A stretch of 64,000 nt of DNA, taken from NCBI GenBank assembly GCA_947493945.1, contig CANLSR010000002.1, positions 489,762-553,761 of the forward strand, read 5' to 3'. The position numbers and the translations under genes were made by a program. Under the pieces are notes generated by a model, which had not been told where the DNA came from, ran no database searches, and saw only the letters and a list, made by a program, of their open reading frames with translations. Below, one piece after another: positions 60,776-64,000 of this stretch; position 1 is the stretch's first letter, and every line of letters starts with the position of its first letter. The stretch comes from an uncultured bacterium (GTDB taxonomy: Bacteria; Bacteroidota; Rhodothermia; Rhodothermales; Rubricoccaceae).

Positions 60776-61554
60776 CCGGCCCGGTCCAACAGGATCTCGA
60801 CCTCGTCCACCAAGGCCGCGTAGTCCTGGGCCGCCGTGGACGCGGGGGCGTAGAACGGGACCGGGACCCGGGCCATCTCGGCCTCGCGGACCCGGACCGT
60901 CTCGCGGACGAACGACTTGAGGGAGGGGCCGCCGTCGGGGCCGGAGACCTGGCCCGCCACGTACTCGACGAGCTCGCGGTCGTGGAGGCTCGACGTGTTG
61001 ACGCGGGTGACGAACGCGCCTGTCACGGGCGCCGTCCCGAACCGCTCGGTCAACTCCACGACGTCGCCGAGCCCGTCGAGCGCCCCCCGGCCGCTGGCGA
61101 CGGGGACCAGGACAAGGTCGGTCGAGGCCAGCGCGGCCGTGACGAGCGCCGACGCCTGGGGGGGCGTGTCGATAACGGCCACGTCGTAGTCGCCCTCGAC
61201 CAGGTCGACGAACGCGAGCAGGCGGCGCGAGAGCTGGACCGGCGCCGTCCGTTCGAGCCGGAGGAGCCGGCGGTCGGCCGGGAGCACGTGGAGCGCGCCG
61301 CCGGGCGAGAGCGTCGCCCCGCCCGAGGCGTCGGCCACTCGTGCGAGCGCGTCCTCGGCCGACCCCTCGCCCGAGAGGAGGGAGGCCGCGGCCGGGCCGG
61401 GCTCCAGCCCGGCCGAGGTCGTCAGCGTCGCCTGGGGGTCGAGGTCGACCGCCAGCACCGCCCGGCCGCGCCGCGCGAGTTCGGCGGCGACGGCGAGCGT
61501 CGAGGTCGTCTTGGCCGAGCCGCCCTTGAGGTTCGAGAACGTGACGATGCGCAT
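60769..61554 (-). CDS. parA: ParA-family plasmid partition ATPase
   Basis: The 261-residue protein has the deviant Walker A FSNLKGGSAKTTSTLAVAAE (signature KGGxxKT), LAVDLDPQATLTTSAG, the Walker B-like YDVAVIDTPPQASALVTAAL and a C-terminal MARVPVPFYAPASTAAQDYA, where the family has a dimer/DNA-binding helix. It has no N-terminal HTH, so it is the short type Ib form that pairs with small RHH centromere-binding proteins. It moves plasmid copies by forming gradients on the nucleoid. Octamer arrays lie directly upstream of the start. Confidence 0.92.
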   Translation of the reverse strand: MRIVTFSNLKGGSAKTTSTLAVAAELARRGRAVLAVDLDPQATLTTSAGLEPGPAAASLLSGEGSAEDALARVADASGGATLSPGGALHVLPADRRLLRLERTAPVQLSRRLLAFVDLVEGDYDVAVIDTPPQASALVTAALASTDLVLVPVASGRGALDGLGDVVELTERFGTAPVTGAFVTRVNTSSLHDRELVEYVAGQVSGPDGGPSLKSFVRETVRVREAEMARVPVPFYAPASTAAQDYAALVDEVEILLDRAGD

Positions 61555-61561
61555 GGGGTAT

Positions 61562-61662
61562 GGTCTAGGGGCCTAGGCCTAGATGCCTAGTCCTGTAGAC
61601 TAGCGGTCTGGAGGCATTCGTGCAACTCGCTACGGATAAAGTCGGCGTCTAGGGGCCTAGTC
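61562..61662. repeat. Phased octamer array D upstream of parA
   Basis: TA steps at 61566, 61574, 61580, 61588 and 61596 (gaps of 8, 6, 8, 8), with CTAGGG, CTAGGC, CTAGAT and CTAGTC contexts. A second pair at 61650 and 61658 is also 8 bp apart. The array covers the parA promoter region, so it is likely both centromere and operator. Confidence 0.85.
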
Positions 61663-61732
61663 CACTGCCCCCGGGCCGCCCACCGGCCCAGGACCACCAT
61701 CGCCAGCGCCCCAGCCAGACCGGCGCGCCAGC

Positions 61733-61816
61733 GGCTCGGGGCCGAGCCATCGGCCAGACGTCGGCGAGCAAGTCGTCCACCGACCCGTACCGTTCGGACG
61801 GGTCGCCCAGGGGCCC
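61733..61816 (-). pseudogene. Possible remnant of a Ser/Thr protein kinase C-terminal lobe
   Basis: The frame contains DPSERYGSVDDLLADV followed by a short basic/Pro segment and hydrophobic residues. DPxxRYxSVxxLxxDVxxxL is the usual end of bacterial Ser/Thr kinase domains before the juxtamembrane segment. Only about 28 codons fit and no kinase motifs are in frame upstream. The surrounding 61663-62071 holds no other recognisable gene. Tentative. Confidence 0.25.
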
Positions 61817-62071
61817 ACGCTGCACGGGTGGGTCGTGCTCACGTCGCCCGACTGGCGCGACTGACTGGCGCGCCCGACTGGCGCGACTGGCTGGAGATGG
61901 TGAAGGTGTCGTCCGGGTCGACGCCAGGTAGACCGCGTCCTCAACGCCGCCACCGTAGTCCCCGACACAGCCGGAGAGCGAGAGGGGTTGGGTGCTTTCG
62001 CTCCGCTGGGAACGCTGTCCTCGGCGAGCAACGATCCTCGAAAGCTCGGTGCAGCGGGGTGAAACGCTGCG

Positions 62072-62107
62072 AGTAGAGCTAGGCACATAGATGTCTAGGT
62101 GCCTAGG
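62072..62107. repeat. Phased octamer array E
   Basis: TA steps at 62074, 62080, 62088, 62096 and 62104 (gaps of 6, 8, 8, 8). The core units read CTAGGC, ATAGAT, CTAGGT and CTAGGT. It marks the right boundary of the partition region. Confidence 0.8.
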
Positions 62108-62180
62108 TCGAAGCGTGAACTGTGAACTCTGGGTGAGGGGGGACCCGGCGGGAAGTGGACGAGTAGAGATCTTGCCATTA

Positions 62181-62196
62181 AGGACTAATTGGTCCT
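62181..62196. promoter_or_regulatory. Inverted repeat AGGAC-N6-GTCCT upstream of the Rrf2-family gene
   Basis: AGGAC, spacer TAATTG, GTCCT form a dyad in a locally AT-rich stretch, ending 17 bp before the ATG at 62214. The same half-sites with the same spacing recur before nirK. Confidence 0.7.
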
Positions 62197-62213
62197 AAAT
62201 ACCGCCGACTGCC

Positions 62214-62660
62214 ATGATCCTCTCTCAGCGATGCGAGTACGCCGTCCGCACCGCCCTCTACCTGGCGGCGGCCGACCCGGCGTCCTACGTCGCCGTCCGC
62301 GAGATCAGCCAGGCGCTGGGCGTCCCCCGGCCGTTCCTCGCCAAGACCGTCCAGGACCTCACCGGCGCCGGCGTCTTTACGTCCATGCGCGGGCCGGCTG
62401 GTGGGGTCGCCCTGGCGCGCCCGGCCGCCCGCATCACGGTCATGGAGGTGGTGTTGGCCGTCGACGGGTCGGACATCTTTACCGCGTGTGTTCTTGGGCT
62501 CCCTGGCTGTGGGGACCGGAAGCCGTGCCCACTCCATGACCAGTGGGTGCCCGCGCGCGCCCGGGTCCACGACATGTTCGCCCGCGCGACGCTGGCCGAC
62601 ACCGCTTCCCGTACGCAGGCCGGCGACTTCCGGCTCGCCCTCGCCCTCGACGAACGCTGA
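62214..62660 (+). CDS. Rrf2-family regulator, NsrR-like
   Basis: The 148-residue protein begins MILSQRCEYAVRTALYLAAA, the usual Rrf2 start. The HTH is VAVREISQALGVPRPFLAKT and the wing TSMRGPAGGVALARPAARIT. Three cysteines at 92, 99 and 105 (ACVLGLPGCGDRKPCPLHDQ) match the Fe-S cluster spacing of IscR/NsrR proteins. In NsrR the cluster is destroyed by NO and the repressor leaves DNA. It precedes nirK and a truncated haemoglobin, a typical NsrR regulon. The paired operators at 62181-62196 and 62676-62697 suggest that it controls itself and nirK. Confidence 0.88.
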   Translation: MILSQRCEYAVRTALYLAAADPASYVAVREISQALGVPRPFLAKTVQDLTGAGVFTSMRGPAGGVALARPAARITVMEVVLAVDGSDIFTACVLGLPGCGDRKPCPLHDQWVPARARVHDMFARATLADTASRTQAGDFRLALALDER

Positions 62661-62675
62661 GTTTTTTTGAACCTA

Positions 62676-62697
62676 ATCAGGACCCTGTAGTCCTGAT
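62676..62697. promoter_or_regulatory. Inverted repeat upstream of nirK (AGGAC-N6-GTCCT core)
   Basis: ATCAGGAC, spacer CCTGTA, GTCCTGAT form a perfect 8-bp dyad, 17 bp before the nirK ATG. The core AGGAC-N6-GTCCT equals the dyad at 62181-62196. A TTTTTTT run lies just to the left. Confidence 0.78.
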
Positions 62698-62714
62698 CGC
62701 ATCGCCCCGGTCCC

Positions 62715-63791
62715 ATGACCCGCCCCCTCCTCCTCACCCTCGCAGCGGCCGCCGTGGTGGCTCTCGTCGGGCTGACGGCGTTCAGCGTCGGCCGCGGCTC
62801 GGCGGGCAGCGCCGGCCCCAGCGGCGCGCTCGTCGAGACCGCCGAGGTCACGCTGCCCGAGGTCGTGGGCCAGGAGGTCGCCGTCCTGACGCACGCCCCC
62901 GACGTCCCACCGCCGGTCACGCGCGACCACGCCTCCCGCGTGGTCGTCAACATGGAGACCGTCGAGCTCACCAAGGAGCTCGCCGACGGCGTCGAGTACA
63001 CGTTCTGGACGTTCGACGGCGACGTGCCCGGCCCGTTCGTCCGCGTCCGCGAGGGCGACCTGGTCGAGTTCCACCTGGCCAACGCGGCGTCCAGCACCGT
63101 CCCGCACAACATCGACTTGCACGCGGTCACGGGGACCGGCGGCGGCGCCGAGATCTCGCTCGTCGTGCCGGGCCACTCGACCGCGTTCGAGTTCCGGGCC
63201 ATCAAGCCGGGCCTCTACGTCTACCACTGCGCGACGGCGCCGGTGGGCCTCCACGTAGCGAACGGGATGTACGGGCTGATCCTGGTCGAGCCCAGAGGGG
63301 GCCTGCCGCCCGTCGACCGGGAGTTCTACGTGATGCAGAGCGAGTTCTACACGGCCGGCAAGACGGGCGAGCCGGGCCTGCAGCCGTTCGACTTGGAGAA
63401 GGCCGTGGACGAGGAGCCCGAGTACGTCGTGTTCAACGGCCGCGTGGGCTCGATGACGGGCGAGAGCGCGCTCCAGGCGTCGGTGGGGGAGACCGTCCGG
63501 CTGTTCGTCGGCAACGGCGGCCCCAACCTGACGTCGAGCTTCCACGTGATCGGCGAGATGTTCGACCGGGTCTACGGCGAGGGCGGGACGGCCGTGAACC
63601 AGGGCGACGTGCAGACGACGGGCGTGCCGGCCGGCGGCTCGACCATCGTCGAGTTCCTGGTGGACATCCCCGGGCGCTACACGCTCGTCGACCACGCGCT
63701 TTTCCGGGCCTTCAACAAGGGGGCCGTCGGCATCCTGGAAGTAAGCGGCGACGAGCACCCGGAGATCCTGCGGCGCACGCCCGCGCTCTAG
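62715..63791 (+). CDS. nirK: Copper-containing nitrite reductase, AniA-like
   Basis: The 358-residue protein has an N-terminal membrane anchor ([20 protein letters not shown]). Two cupredoxin domains follow. Cu sites read [12 protein letters not shown] (type 1 His, catalytic Asp, type 2 His), [20 protein letters not shown] (type 2 His, type 1 Cys, His, Met), [15 protein letters not shown] (catalytic His) and [16 protein letters not shown] (third type 2 His). All ligands are present. It reduces nitrite to NO outside the inner membrane. It is in an operon with an NsrR-like regulator gene ahead and a truncated haemoglobin gene behind. Confidence 0.93.
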   Translation: MTRPLLLTLAAAAVVALVGLTAFSVGRGSAGSAGPSGALVETAEVTLPEVVGQEVAVLTHAPDVPPPVTRDHASRVVVNMETVELTKELADGVEYTFWTFDGDVPGPFVRVREGDLVEFHLANAASSTVPHNIDLHAVTGTGGGAEISLVVPGHSTAFEFRAIKPGLYVYHCATAPVGLHVANGMYGLILVEPRGGLPPVDREFYVMQSEFYTAGKTGEPGLQPFDLEKAVDEEPEYVVFNGRVGSMTGESALQASVGETVRLFVGNGGPNLTSSFHVIGEMFDRVYGEGGTAVNQGDVQTTGVPAGGSTIVEFLVDIPGRYTLVDHALFRAFNKGAVGILEVSGDEHPEILRRTPAL

Positions 63792-63819
63792 CGGCCCTTC
63801 CTGCGCCACGTCTGCTGCC

Positions 63820-63906
63820 ATGACTCGCCCCTCGACCCTCCCGCTTTCGGCGCTCGCCCTGGCGCTGGCGGCGCTCGTCGCCAGCGGCGTGCTCCTCTGC
63901 ACCTGA
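63820..63906 (+). CDS. 28-residue membrane peptide
   Basis: The frame MTRPSTLPLSALALALAALV continues ASGVLLCT and stops at TGA, three bases before the next ATG. It is one hydrophobic helix with a Cys near the end. Spacing and direction fit nirK and the haemoglobin gene, so it may be a small accessory membrane peptide. It is too short to be recognised by homology. Confidence 0.5.
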   Translation: MTRPSTLPLSALALALAALVASGVLLCT

Positions 63907-63909
63907 CCC

Positions 63910-64000
63910 ATGTCCGACCTCCCCGACATCGAGACCCCCGACGACGTGCGCGCGGTGGTCCACGCGTTCTACCGCGACATGGAGGCCGACCCGGTGCTCG
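63910..64000 (+). CDS. Truncated haemoglobin (group III-like), 5' end only
   Basis: The first 30 codons read MSDLPDIETPDDVRAVVHAF, then YRDMEADPVL, cut by the window end. DIETxxDVxxLVxAFYxxVxxDPLL is the first helix of group III truncated haemoglobins. These proteins detoxify or bind NO and O2. As the last visible gene of the nirK operon it would deal with the NO that nirK makes. Confidence 0.72.
   Translation, partial: MSDLPDIETPDDVRAVVHAFYRDMEADPVL

Overview
The window is high-GC bacterial DNA that carries a plasmid replication region and a partition locus, so it is most likely part of a plasmid or megaplasmid. Three things point to the Rhodothermota, probably a Rubricoccaceae-like marine member: a secreted protein with a type IX secretion (T9SS) sorting tail, a propeller sensor with Y_Y_Y domain, and the general protein style. 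That placement is inference; there is no rRNA gene here.

Layout. 0.1-4.1 kb: a VOC protein, then a leftward operon of DOMON lipoprotein, RidA, MarR regulator and flavin-dependent halogenase-like enzyme, with two matching MarR-type palindromes. 4.2-7.4 kb: a graveyard of fragments, including a strawberry-notch helicase broken by frameshift and truncation and carrying an intein, back-to-back pieces of a Gfo/Idh/MocA oxidoreductase, an XRE regulator and an AraC regulator. A 146-bp piece of the helicase N-terminus is duplicated at 0.2 kb. 7.8-10 kb: RHH/PIN toxin-antitoxin pair and a tyrosine recombinase with inverted repeats beside it. 10.5-22.8 kb: signalling genes (two class III cyclases, one fused to a 14-blade propeller sensor; three histidine kinases, one with two in-frame amber codons) and a subtilisin-like lipoprotein. 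23.4-29.7 kb: a defence and stability island with DUF433/DUF5615, DUF2384/RES and HepT/MntA modules, a dead HsdM, and cas1-cas2 of type I-B appearance with no CRISPR array. 29.8-33.6 kb: a secreted lamin-tail/endonuclease I protein.

34-35.8 kb holds a RepB-family initiator and its iteron origin. 36-46 kb is a mixed metabolic stretch (beta-helix protein, MBL hydrolase, NTF2-like proteins, peroxiredoxin, TenA, broken SDR, NDH-2, cupin, AraC). 46.5-59.2 kb is a long rightward run rich in electrophile and quinone handling functions: WrbA-like and FMN reductases, three paralogous MhqO-type ring-cleaving VOC dioxygenases, an MhqD-like esterase, two aldehyde dehydrogenases, a monooxygenase-domain protein and an SMP-30 lactonase. 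59.2-62.1 kb is the partition locus: ParA, a small RHH-type ParB-like protein, and at least five arrays of degenerate octamers phased on TAG every 8 bp, a likely centromere. 62.2-64 kb is a denitrification/NO operon: NsrR-like Rrf2 regulator, AniA-like copper nitrite reductase, a 28-residue membrane peptide and the start of a truncated haemoglobin, with the same inverted repeat in front of the regulator and of nirK.

The many single-base lesions, truncations and toxin-antitoxin modules fit an accessory replicon undergoing turnover. Some of the lesions lie in G runs and could be sequencing errors.
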